From Melioribacteraceae bacterium (GTDB lineage: Bacteria > Bacteroidota > Ignavibacteria > Ignavibacteriales > Melioribacteraceae): DNA of 40,824 nucleotides. Below the pieces are notes generated by a model. It saw nothing but the letters and a program-made list of their open reading frames with translations, was not told the origin of the DNA and did no database searches. Of the stretch, positions 16,941-24,248 are shown piece by piece. The number at the start of each line of letters is the position of its first letter. The stretch's first letter is position 1. The stretch is taken from assembly GCA_026417375.1 (NCBI GenBank), contig JAOADJ010000046.1, forward strand, positions 1 to 40,824, read 5' to 3'. The position numbers and the translations under genes were made by a program.

Positions 16941-18134
16941 ATGGCATTAGAACAAACATGGCGTTGGTTTGGACCAAATGACCCAATTAAATTAGAAGAA
17001 ATAAAACAAACAGGTGTAAGTGGAATAGTTACTGCATTACATCATATTCCTGTTGGCGAAGTTTGGTCAATTGATGAAATTCAAAAAAGAAAATCACTTA
17101 TTGAAAATCATAATTTAAAATGGTCTGTAGTTGAAAGTTTACCAATTCATGAAGATATAAAAAAAAGAGAAAGTAACTTTTCTAAGTACATAGAGAATTA
17201 TAAAACATCACTAATAAATCTTTCTAAATGTGGTATTGATACTGTTTGTTATAATTTTATGCCAGTACTTGATTGGTCAAGAACAAACCTGCGAGTAATT
17301 TATTCTGATGGTTCAATTACCACAAAATTTGATAAACATGTATTTGCTGCTTTCGATTTATTTATTCTTAAAAGAAAAAATGCTGAAAAAGATTATTCAC
17401 AATCAGAGTTTAAAAAAGCAGAAGATTTCTTTTTATCACTAAATGAAAAAGATAAACAAGAATTAATTGATACAATTCTTTTAGGTTTACCCGGTTCCCT
17501 TCAAAAATATTCTTTAGAAGAATTTAAATCTGCAATTGAATCTTATGAAAATATTGATAAAAATATTTTAAGAAATAATTTAATTGAATTTCTAAAAGAA
17601 GTTATACCAGTAGCAGAAGAACATGGAATTTATTTAGTAATACATCCGGATGATCCTCCTTTTCAACTTTTAGGTTTACCCCGTGTTGCAGGAACTATAG
17701 ATGACTTTAATAAAATATTTAATTCAGTTGATTCTGAAAATAATGGATTAACTCTCTGCACTGGATCTTTAGGTTCATTCTATAAAAATGACTTAATTGA
17801 AATAACAAAAAATTTCATTCATAAAATTAATTTTATACATCTCAGAAATGTTACAAGAAATTCTGATTACAATTTCATGGAAGTAGATCATCTTGAAGGT
17901 GATGTTGATATTTATACTATCATGAAACTTTTATTACTTGAACAAAAAGATAGAATTAACAAAAACAAAAAAAATGTTAGATTACCATTTCGTCCTGACC
18001 ATGGCAGATTAATGTTACCAGATATGAATAGAGAAGGAATTTATCCCGGTTATTCTTTATTTGGAAGAATGCGTGCAATTTCAGAATTGAGAGGAATGGA
18101 ATTAGCTATAAGAAGAGAATTGAATTTAGAATAA
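16941..18134 (+). CDS. uxuA: Mannonate dehydratase
   Basis: Dehydrates D-mannonate to 2-keto-3-deoxy-D-gluconate. It is 397 aa with the UxuA start EQTWRWFGPNDP and VSGIVTALHHIPVGEVW. The metal ligands of the family line up as H235 (HPDDPP), C273 (TLCTGS), H300 (FIHLRN) and D353 (FRPDHGR). The ribosome binding site GGAG is inside the last codons of the SDR gene. It ends the regulator-SDR-uxuA transcript and converges on the methyltransferase operon with only 6 bases between the two stop codons and no hairpin there. The preceding step (uronate isomerase, UxaC) and the following ones (KDG kinase, aldolase) are not in the window. Confidence 0.95.
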   Translation: MALEQTWRWFGPNDPIKLEEIKQTGVSGIVTALHHIPVGEVWSIDEIQKRKSLIENHNLKWSVVESLPIHEDIKKRESNFSKYIENYKTSLINLSKCGIDTVCYNFMPVLDWSRTNLRVIYSDGSITTKFDKHVFAAFDLFILKRKNAEKDYSQSEFKKAEDFFLSLNEKDKQELIDTILLGLPGSLQKYSLEEFKSAIESYENIDKNILRNNLIEFLKEVIPVAEEHGIYLVIHPDDPPFQLLGLPRVAGTIDDFNKIFNSVDSENNGLTLCTGSLGSFYKNDLIEITKNFIHKINFIHLRNVTRNSDYNFMEVDHLEGDVDIYTIMKLLLLEQKDRINKNKKNVRLPFRPDHGRLMLPDMNREGIYPGYSLFGRMRAISELRGMELAIRRELNLE

Positions 18135-18140
18135 TTTTAA

Positions 18141-19166
18141 TTAATGAAAATTTTTCCAATTATAATTTTTTCCTACTTTCATAAATGTATCAATATTTTC
18201 TAAAGGTACATCAATTGGTAAATCGCAACCTGTACTTAAAATAAAGTTAGGATAATCTTTCATTACATTCAATAAAGTTTTTATTTCATATTCAACATCA
18301 TTTGGAGATCCATTTAATATTGCACCTGTCGGATTAACATTTCCAATCAATACAATATTTTGAGGAATATTTTTCGCAACTTTGCTTAAATCAATACCAA
18401 CATTTTTTGAATCCAGACTTAATGCTTCAACACCAGAATTGCACATTTCATAAATCAAATGGTTAGAGTTTCCACAAATATGATAAATTGTAGCAATGTT
18501 TTTGTTTTTACAAAACTCACTAATTTTTTTAACAAAGTTTGAAGAAAATAATTTAAACTCTTTTGGTCCAAGCATTACAGCAGATGGTTCTAAAATACAA
18601 ATTACATCAACTCCTGAAAGTATCTGAAGTTCAACATATTTTAAAATTACCTCGCAAGTGAATTCACAAATAGTAATTAATTCATCCTGAGCAATTAAAC
18701 TTTTTAAAGCTGCATTATCTGCACCTAAAATTAAACCTGCAAAAGTATATGGACCGATTACATAACCACCAATTACAACATAATCCGGTAAATTATTTTT
18801 CATTAATGAAATTGTTTTGGTATAAGATTGAATTCTGGAATCTGCTGTAATTTCAATTTGCTTTAGATTTTCTAATTCATCTAATTCAAATTTTTCTATT
18901 ATAACAGTTGCTGATTCATTTATTGGAAAAATTGTATTCCTTCCAATTGCATTTGCTTCAACAGATAAATCCATTAAAGGAAAAATAATATCGGGCTGAA
19001 ATCTGTTATATATATTTCTTATAACTTTAAAATGTTCAACATAATTTTGTTGTGCAATTTTAATTGTTGAATTAGATAATTTCACTCCCGGGAAACCTAC
19101 TAAAGGAGCAACTATTCTTTTCCCATTGTCAAAATATCTTTTTGTTAATTCAGAAATGTTAAGCAT
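18141..19166 (-). CDS. UroD/MtaA-family corrinoid methyltransferase B
   Basis: A 341-aa UroD-fold barrel of the MtaA/MtbA/CmuA methyltransferase branch and not a haem-synthesis decarboxylase. It has the zinc motif of that branch, H229-x-C231 (YHICGN) with C314 (LSTGCDLP). It also has the conserved GGYVIGPYTFAGLILG and ILEPSAVMLGP segments and VLIGNVNPTGAILNG. Family members move methyl groups between corrinoid proteins and thiols or between methylated substrates and corrinoids. It is the last gene of the operon, 6 bases after the second UroD-like gene. Proposed role: transfer of the methyl of 4-O-methylglucuronate (or a derivative) to the neighbouring corrinoid protein, or the reverse half-reaction to a thiol. 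The substrate is inferred from context only. Confidence 0.8.
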   Translation of the reverse strand: MLNISELTKRYFDNGKRIVAPLVGFPGVKLSNSTIKIAQQNYVEHFKVIRNIYNRFQPDIIFPLMDLSVEANAIGRNTIFPINESATVIIEKFELDELENLKQIEITADSRIQSYTKTISLMKNNLPDYVVIGGYVIGPYTFAGLILGADNAALKSLIAQDELITICEFTCEVILKYVELQILSGVDVICILEPSAVMLGPKEFKLFSSNFVKKISEFCKNKNIATIYHICGNSNHLIYEMCNSGVEALSLDSKNVGIDLSKVAKNIPQNIVLIGNVNPTGAILNGSPNDVEYEIKTLLNVMKDYPNFILSTGCDLPIDVPLENIDTFMKVGKNYNWKNFH

Positions 19167-19172
19167 AGTAGA

Positions 19173-20201
19173 TTAAATTTCATTTACAGCTTTCAAAAAA
19201 GCATTTATATTTTCTGTTGAAACACCCGGAGGCATTCCTCCCCCACATGAAAGAATTAATCTTGATTTATCATTTAAAGTTGAAATCAACTCTTTCGTTT
19301 TTAAATAAACATTTTCTGGTGTTTCAGAAGCTAATACATCTCTTGGTGGTAAGTTTCCTAAAAGGGTAATTTTGTTTTGTGTTAATTCTTTTAATTCATT
19401 TAAAGAAATATCATAACCCATGTTAAATAAATTTATTCCAATTTGGTTTAAATATGGTGCTGATACTTTGCAAGGTGCGTCGTTATGCAAGAATTTTATT
19501 TTGGGATTCAGATTATAAATTTCTTTAAAGTATGGTAATCCAAATTGTTTAAACTCTTCTTCACCCATAAAACCAATTATGTCATCAAGCATAAAAATTC
19601 CTTCAATAGAAGGAAATGTTTCAAATTGCAATTCATGCCAATTTTTTAAGAAAGAAGTTATTTTTTTAAGAAGTAATTCAGCTTTATCGGGATCAGTTAA
19701 AATAAGAGTTAAAAATTCTGTTGTTCCCATTAAATAACTAGCAATATTTAGTGGTCCTCTTGAAACAGAAAACTTAATTGAATGTCCGGCTTTTTCAATT
19801 TTGTTTTGATTTATTCTTAATCTGTTTAACATAAAAGGTAGCAAACCATCTGTCTTTGGATTAGGTTCAACTAAATTTTCAATATCATCAGAAGTATTAA
19901 TTATTTTATGAGCATGAGGAAATTCATTTCTTGGGAAAGTGCATCTTACTCCGAATGCAGATGGTTCAGTGCACATTCCATATTCTGACCAAAATCCGGG
20001 TAAAAAAATTGTATCTGAAAATTCATTAATTGCTTTCATGTTTGCATCAAACCATATTTCATCATTCGTGAAATAATCAATAATATCAACCCCATACCAA
20101 TTTGGTAACCAAGGACAATCAATTATAAAACCAGCAGGAATTTGTTTTTTAATTTCACCATTAATTATATCTAATAATGTTTTCCAATTTTGTTCTGTCA
20201 T
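19173..20201 (-). CDS. UroD-family corrinoid methyltransferase A
   Basis: A 342-aa UroD-fold protein, clearly diverged from its neighbour. Its C-terminal zinc region reads HNDAPC (H239, D241, C244) with C319 in LSCGGGMPPG, so H-x-C of the classical motif is changed to H-x-D-x2-C. An N-terminal segment rich in Trp, Asp and Tyr (DCPWLPNWYGVDIIDYFTND) and FLPGFWSEYGMCTEPSAFG could form a polar substrate pocket. Its ATG overlaps the activator stop by 4 bases. UroD-like proteins serve as substrate-specific methyltransferase I in several corrinoid demethylase systems, and this diverged copy is my better candidate for the sugar-ether-cleaving enzyme. That assignment is inference. Confidence 0.78.
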   Translation of the reverse strand: MTEQNWKTLLDIINGEIKKQIPAGFIIDCPWLPNWYGVDIIDYFTNDEIWFDANMKAINEFSDTIFLPGFWSEYGMCTEPSAFGVRCTFPRNEFPHAHKIINTSDDIENLVEPNPKTDGLLPFMLNRLRINQNKIEKAGHSIKFSVSRGPLNIASYLMGTTEFLTLILTDPDKAELLLKKITSFLKNWHELQFETFPSIEGIFMLDDIIGFMGEEEFKQFGLPYFKEIYNLNPKIKFLHNDAPCKVSAPYLNQIGINLFNMGYDISLNELKELTQNKITLLGNLPPRDVLASETPENVYLKTKELISTLNDKSRLILSCGGGMPPGVSTENINAFLKAVNEI

Positions 20202-20953
20202 TTTTCCCTCAATTGTTTTGATGATTTTCTTTTTAAAATTGTTCTATATGTACAATCTTTAATTTCACATTTATTGCAATTATATTCTCTAAATTTAACT
20301 TTCTCACCAATTCCAATAATTCCACTTATAGATTTAATTGGTTTCATCAGCGAAGATTTATTTAATTTAATTCCACAAAAATTTTTTGGTAGAAGTGAAA
20401 ACAATATTTTCTGTTCATCAACATTCCAACTACAATAGCCGGGACTAAATCTATTTGTAACTTTTTTGTTAACCTTTAAAAATTTTTTCTTTATATGTTC
20501 GTGCAAAACATTTGCAACAGTTTCAGTAGCTAATGATAAGATTGTATCATAAATGTATCCTTTAACAGCATCTCCTTTCTCAAATAATTCATTGATTTTT
20601 TTTTCAGCTCTTGTACCAATTGTCAAACAAAATAATATTACAAATTCAGATTTATAAATTTGTTTTGTTATAATTTTATGTAAATAAAAAAATTTATTGT
20701 TAATAAATATTCCGTTTGGTTCGTTATCATAATAAACAAAATCAAAAATTTTATAACCTGCTTTAATATTTAGTATTAATGGTAATTCATGAAGAATTGA
20801 ATTTATAATTTCAGAGAAGTGTTGAGGAATGTCTTTTTCATCATATCCTAACAAGGAATTAATTTCAGATTTATCAATTATTAAATCTTTGTAATTAATA
20901 TTTACCAAAAAAGTTTTTTTATCAATTTCAATTTCATCAAAAATATTTTTCAT
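20198..20953 (-). CDS. MetH-activation-domain-like corrinoid reactivator
   Basis: A 251-aa protein resembling the C-terminal activation (AdoMet-binding) domain of cobalamin-dependent methionine synthase. R168-F-S-P-G172-Y173 matches the MetH R-x-x-x-G-Y AdoMet motif, and LMKPIKSISGIIGIG matches the M-x-P-x2-S-x-SG segment. TETVANVLHEHI is the helix typical of the family. The C-terminus adds C226-x2-C229-x4-C234, possibly a metal or Fe-S site. Its likely job is reductive remethylation of the corrinoid protein after accidental oxidation to Co(II). The ATG at 20953 is preferred to a TTG at 20956; it overlaps the upstream stop by 1 base (TGATG). No RamA/RACo-type activator is present, so this is the only candidate here. 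Confidence 0.78.
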   Translation of the reverse strand: MKNIFDEIEIDKKTFLVNINYKDLIIDKSEINSLLGYDEKDIPQHFSEIINSILHELPLILNIKAGYKIFDFVYYDNEPNGIFINNKFFYLHKIITKQIYKSEFVILFCLTIGTRAEKKINELFEKGDAVKGYIYDTILSLATETVANVLHEHIKKKFLKVNKKVTNRFSPGYCSWNVDEQKILFSLLPKNFCGIKLNKSSLMKPIKSISGIIGIGEKVKFREYNCNKCEIKDCTYRTILKRKSSKQLREK

Positions 20954-21834
20954 CAATTTTTTATTACTCTTACTATAGCTTTAATATGATCCGGCGTAGT
21001 ACCACAACAACCGCCAATAATATTTGCACCTGCTTCAACTAATTTTGGAACAAAATTACCCATAATTTCCGGAGTATCAGGGTATTCTATAATATTATTG
21101 TTAAAGATTGGTAATCCTGCATTTGCATGAACAAGAATTGGAATTGTTGAATTATATTTTCTCAACTCTTTTACAATATCAATCATTAATTCAAATCCGA
21201 TTCCACAATTTGTACCAATAACATCTGCATTAACTTCCAATATTGCATCTATAACTTCTTTTGGTGAAACACCCATTATAGTTTTAAATTCATTATTAGC
21301 AACTTTATCAAAAGTAAAAGTACAAGCAACCTCTAAATTAGTTGCATCTTTTGCGGCTTTAACAGCAATTTTGGCTTCATTAATATCTGTCATAGTTTCT
21401 ATACAAATTGCATCAACTCCACCACTCATTAATGCTTTTGCCTGAAGAAAAAATCCATCATATAATTCGCTTTCGGTAATTTCATTCATAATCAACATTG
21501 CTCCGGTTGGGCCAATAGATCCTAAAACATAAATATTTTCTCCAGCGGCTTCCCGTGAAATTAACGCAGCTTGTTTATTTATTTCAAAAGCATTTTCACT
21601 TAAATCAAAATGTTTTAGTTTATATGGGCTACCACCGAAACTATTTGTTAAAATAATATCAGAGCCAGCATCAACGTAACTTTTTGCAATTGCAAAAACA
21701 TCTTCTTTGTGACTTATATTCCAATATTCCGGACATTCGCCTGCTTTCAATCCACGTTTCATTAAGAAAGTGCCCCAAGCACCATCAGAAACTAATACTT
21801 TACCTTTTTTAATTTCATTTAATAATGATTTCAT
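20953..21834 (-). CDS. Homocysteine S-methyltransferase (MetH N-terminal-domain type)
   Basis: A 293-aa barrel of the homocysteine-methyltransferase family. Zinc ligands are C210 (GTNCG) and C276-C277 (GGCCGTTPDHI). The N-terminus VSDGAWGTFLMKRGL and ILTNSFGGSPYKLKHF match MetH module 1 and BHMT. It would move the methyl group from methyl-corrinoid to homocysteine, giving methionine. The protein is a stand-alone module with no folate or corrinoid domain attached; the corrinoid protein is encoded 1 base upstream. It makes homocysteine the predicted methyl acceptor of this system, unlike tetrahydrofolate or coenzyme M in acetogen and methanogen systems. Confidence 0.9.
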   Translation of the reverse strand: MKSLLNEIKKGKVLVSDGAWGTFLMKRGLKAGECPEYWNISHKEDVFAIAKSYVDAGSDIILTNSFGGSPYKLKHFDLSENAFEINKQAALISREAAGENIYVLGSIGPTGAMLIMNEITESELYDGFFLQAKALMSGGVDAICIETMTDINEAKIAVKAAKDATNLEVACTFTFDKVANNEFKTIMGVSPKEVIDAILEVNADVIGTNCGIGFELMIDIVKELRKYNSTIPILVHANAGLPIFNNNIIEYPDTPEIMGNFVPKLVEAGANIIGGCCGTTPDHIKAIVRVIKN

Positions 21835-21835
21835 T

Positions 21836-22504
21836 TCATACCCAACTATTTAAATATTCTACTGCTCCCTGTGGATTTGGTGAATAACCATCTGCACCCA
21901 TTTGAATTGCGGCTTCCATTGTTAAAGGAGCTCCGCCAACTAATATTTTTATTTCCGGAAATTGTTTTTTTATTTCCTGAACTGTTTTATTCATATTTGC
22001 CATTGTAGTTGTAAGTAATGCGCTTAGTCCAACAAAACAACCGGGATTTTCTTTTATCTTACTTATAAATTTTTCTGTTTTGCAATCAACCCCAAGATCA
22101 ATTACTTCCCAACCATTTCCTTCAACTACCATTGATACTAAATTTTTTCCAATATCATGTAAATCACCAAGAACAGTTCCAATTATAAATTTTCCTTTTG
22201 ATTTGACGGTACCAGATTTAAAAAAAGGTTTTAAATGAATCATGACTGCATTCATTGCTTTTGCAGACATTAATAACTCTGGAACAAAAGCTTCACCTTT
22301 CCCAAATCTTTCACCAATAATTTTCATTCCATCGTTACATGCTTTAAGAATTAAATCGGGTGAAATATTATTTTCTAAAGCGATTTTTGTTAATTCATTT
22401 GTACCAATTTGCCCTATTAAATCTTTTGGAAATGGAGATTCTAAACTTACTTTTCCCCTAGCTACACAAGTTACTATATTTTCTATAAGCTCTTGATTAT
22501 TCAT
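21836..22504 (-). CDS. Corrinoid (B12-binding) methyl-carrier protein
   Basis: A 222-aa protein of the MtaC/MtbC/MtmC/MetH-B12 type. Residues 1-95 are the helical cap (four helices), followed by the Rossmann-like domain with D114-L-H116-D-I-G119 (the His that becomes the lower cobalt ligand), L160-SALLTTTMANM and ILVGGAPLT. The size is standard for free-standing corrinoid carriers. Its ATG begins at the base right after the GH43 stop (TAAATG), which joins it to the glycoside hydrolase genes. It would shuttle the methyl group from the UroD-type methyltransferase(s) to the homocysteine methyltransferase. It requires cobalamin; no B12 synthesis gene or cobalamin riboswitch is seen here. Confidence 0.92.
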   Translation of the reverse strand: MNNQELIENIVTCVARGKVSLESPFPKDLIGQIGTNELTKIALENNISPDLILKACNDGMKIIGERFGKGEAFVPELLMSAKAMNAVMIHLKPFFKSGTVKSKGKFIIGTVLGDLHDIGKNLVSMVVEGNGWEVIDLGVDCKTEKFISKIKENPGCFVGLSALLTTTMANMNKTVQEIKKQFPEIKILVGGAPLTMEAAIQMGADGYSPNPQGAVEYLNSWV

Positions 22505-24247
22505 TTATTTCACTAATTTGTTTTTACCTGTATAATTAACAAAATCATAATATGCTTTGTTTGTACTTTCTTTTCCTAAAGATGTTGAATATAAACCAAA
22601 CACAGTTCCAACAAATCCATAAACATTTCTTGGACTTAAATATGATGCATCAATTGAATCTTTGAATAATTTCCATTTTCCATTTTTATAACCGTAATAA
22701 AATGAATAATTTTTTCCATTAGCTTCTAACTTTAAAAATATTTTTGAATCAGATTCAATTTCTTTTTGTTCAATTAATTCCATATTAAAATTATTATGAT
22801 CTTTATTGGATTTATAAAGTTGAAGTAGATTTTTACCATTCTCTTTTGATTTACAGAAATAGTAAAAATATTCTTCCATTTGATAAGCAATAATTCCAGA
22901 TTTTTCATTTTCGGTATTTGCAACAAATTCCATTGATGTTGTAAATGAACAGTAATGATGTTGTTGTCTTCTTCCAATAAAGCTTGGATTTTTTTTACCC
23001 GAAACAGTTTCTGGTTTTAACTTAATTTCTAAAAAACCTTTTTTAGAATTTAATGAATACCATTTTTCTTTTGGTGTTTTAATAAACATAAAATAGTTGG
23101 GCAAAATTGTATCATTAAAATTTTCTTTAATTGTAAAATCACCATTAAAAGGAATTTTTGCTTTTCCTTTTACTTTTGTTGGCAAAGGATACTTAAACTG
23201 AACTTCTTCATTACCATAATTAATTATAGGCCAACCATCTTTCCAAGTAATTGGTGCTAAAAATGTTTCTCTACCAGTGTTGTAATTATTTTCAGCGAAA
23301 GGTTCGTGAGGTCTGCAGGCTAAAAAAACTGTCCACCAATCACCTTCTAAAGTCTGAACAAAATCTGCATGTCCGGTGCAGGTAACAGGATTTTTTCTAT
23401 CAATTGGTAAATGTCGTTGCGTTAGAATTGGATTTTTTTCGTATGGAATATAAGGACCATAAACATTATCACTTTTAAAAATAACTTGCGAATGATCTTC
23501 TGCCGTTCCTCCTTCAGCTGCTGTTAAATAATAAATTCCATTTATTTTGTAAATGTGTGGTCCTTCAATCCAAATTGGTTTTTTTGAAATATCTACACCA
23601 CCATTAATTAAAATTTTTTCTTCACTACTTACTTTTAAATTAACATAATCAAATTCTCTTATACGAATCGTTCTATGACCACTATAAAGAGGTTTATTAT
23701 CAGGAGCATCACTGTTATAAAGCAGATAAGATTTTCCATCATCATCAAAAAATAAAGATGGATCTATTCCATTAACCTCGGGTAACCAAATTGGATTCGA
23801 CCAGGGACCCTCAGGTTTATCTGCAACTACAACAAAATTTCCACCTGCATCAACTAATGTACAAGTGATGTAAAACTTTCCATTATAATATCTGATTGCT
23901 GGTGCAAAAATTCCACGAGTTAATCCAACACCTTCAAGATCAACCTGCTCAATTCTATCAAGAGCATGACCAATTAAATTCCAATTAACTAAATCTTTAC
24001 TTTGAAATATTGGAATGCATGGAAAATATCCGAATGTAGAATTAACTAAATAATAATTGTCATCAACACTACAAATACTTGGATCTGGATAAAATCCTGA
24101 CAGAATTGGATTTGTAAAATATTTTTTTTGTGCCTCGATATTAATATAAAGGGAGAGCAAAATAATAAGAGAAATTGTTAATAACTTATTTACTCTCCCT
24201 TTGGAGGACACTATGAAGGAGGAAATATTTTTTATTTTTCTTTGCAT
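22505..24247 (-). CDS. GH43 family beta-xylosidase/arabinofuranosidase
   Basis: A 580-aa secreted glycosidase. After an N-terminal basic stretch comes a hydrophobic signal (LLTISLIILLSLYINIEAQ), then a five-bladed GH43 domain with the catalytic Asp in FYPDPSIC, the pKa-modulating Asp in GIDPSLFFDDDG and the acid Glu in WIEGPHIYKI. A C-terminal beta-sandwich (about 370-575) is the GH43 C-terminal type. There is no sorting domain, so it is probably periplasmic. ATG 24247, 1 base after the GH115 stop, is chosen over TTG 24259. It probably removes xylose or arabinose from oligosaccharides; the exact bond cannot be told. Confidence 0.87.
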   Translation of the reverse strand: MQRKIKNISSFIVSSKGRVNKLLTISLIILLSLYINIEAQKKYFTNPILSGFYPDPSICSVDDNYYLVNSTFGYFPCIPIFQSKDLVNWNLIGHALDRIEQVDLEGVGLTRGIFAPAIRYYNGKFYITCTLVDAGGNFVVVADKPEGPWSNPIWLPEVNGIDPSLFFDDDGKSYLLYNSDAPDNKPLYSGHRTIRIREFDYVNLKVSSEEKILINGGVDISKKPIWIEGPHIYKINGIYYLTAAEGGTAEDHSQVIFKSDNVYGPYIPYEKNPILTQRHLPIDRKNPVTCTGHADFVQTLEGDWWTVFLACRPHEPFAENNYNTGRETFLAPITWKDGWPIINYGNEEVQFKYPLPTKVKGKAKIPFNGDFTIKENFNDTILPNYFMFIKTPKEKWYSLNSKKGFLEIKLKPETVSGKKNPSFIGRRQQHHYCSFTTSMEFVANTENEKSGIIAYQMEEYFYYFCKSKENGKNLLQLYKSNKDHNNFNMELIEQKEIESDSKIFLKLEANGKNYSFYYGYKNGKWKLFKDSIDASYLSPRNVYGFVGTVFGLYSTSLGKESTNKAYYDFVNYTGKNKLVK

Positions 24248-24248
24248 T

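Noticed and set aside
18141-20201. Haem-synthesis uroporphyrinogen decarboxylase (hemE) for the two UroD-like genes
   Set aside because: Both have the Cys-containing zinc motif of corrinoid methyltransferases and sit beside a corrinoid protein and homocysteine methyltransferase; no other haem genes are near.
18141-22504. Methoxy-aromatic (lignin or ferulate) demethylase as the first-choice role
   Set aside because: No feruloyl esterase or aromatic-catabolism gene is in the operon; the only methylated xylan part matched by neighbouring enzymes is 4-O-methylglucuronate. It remains the main alternative for testing.
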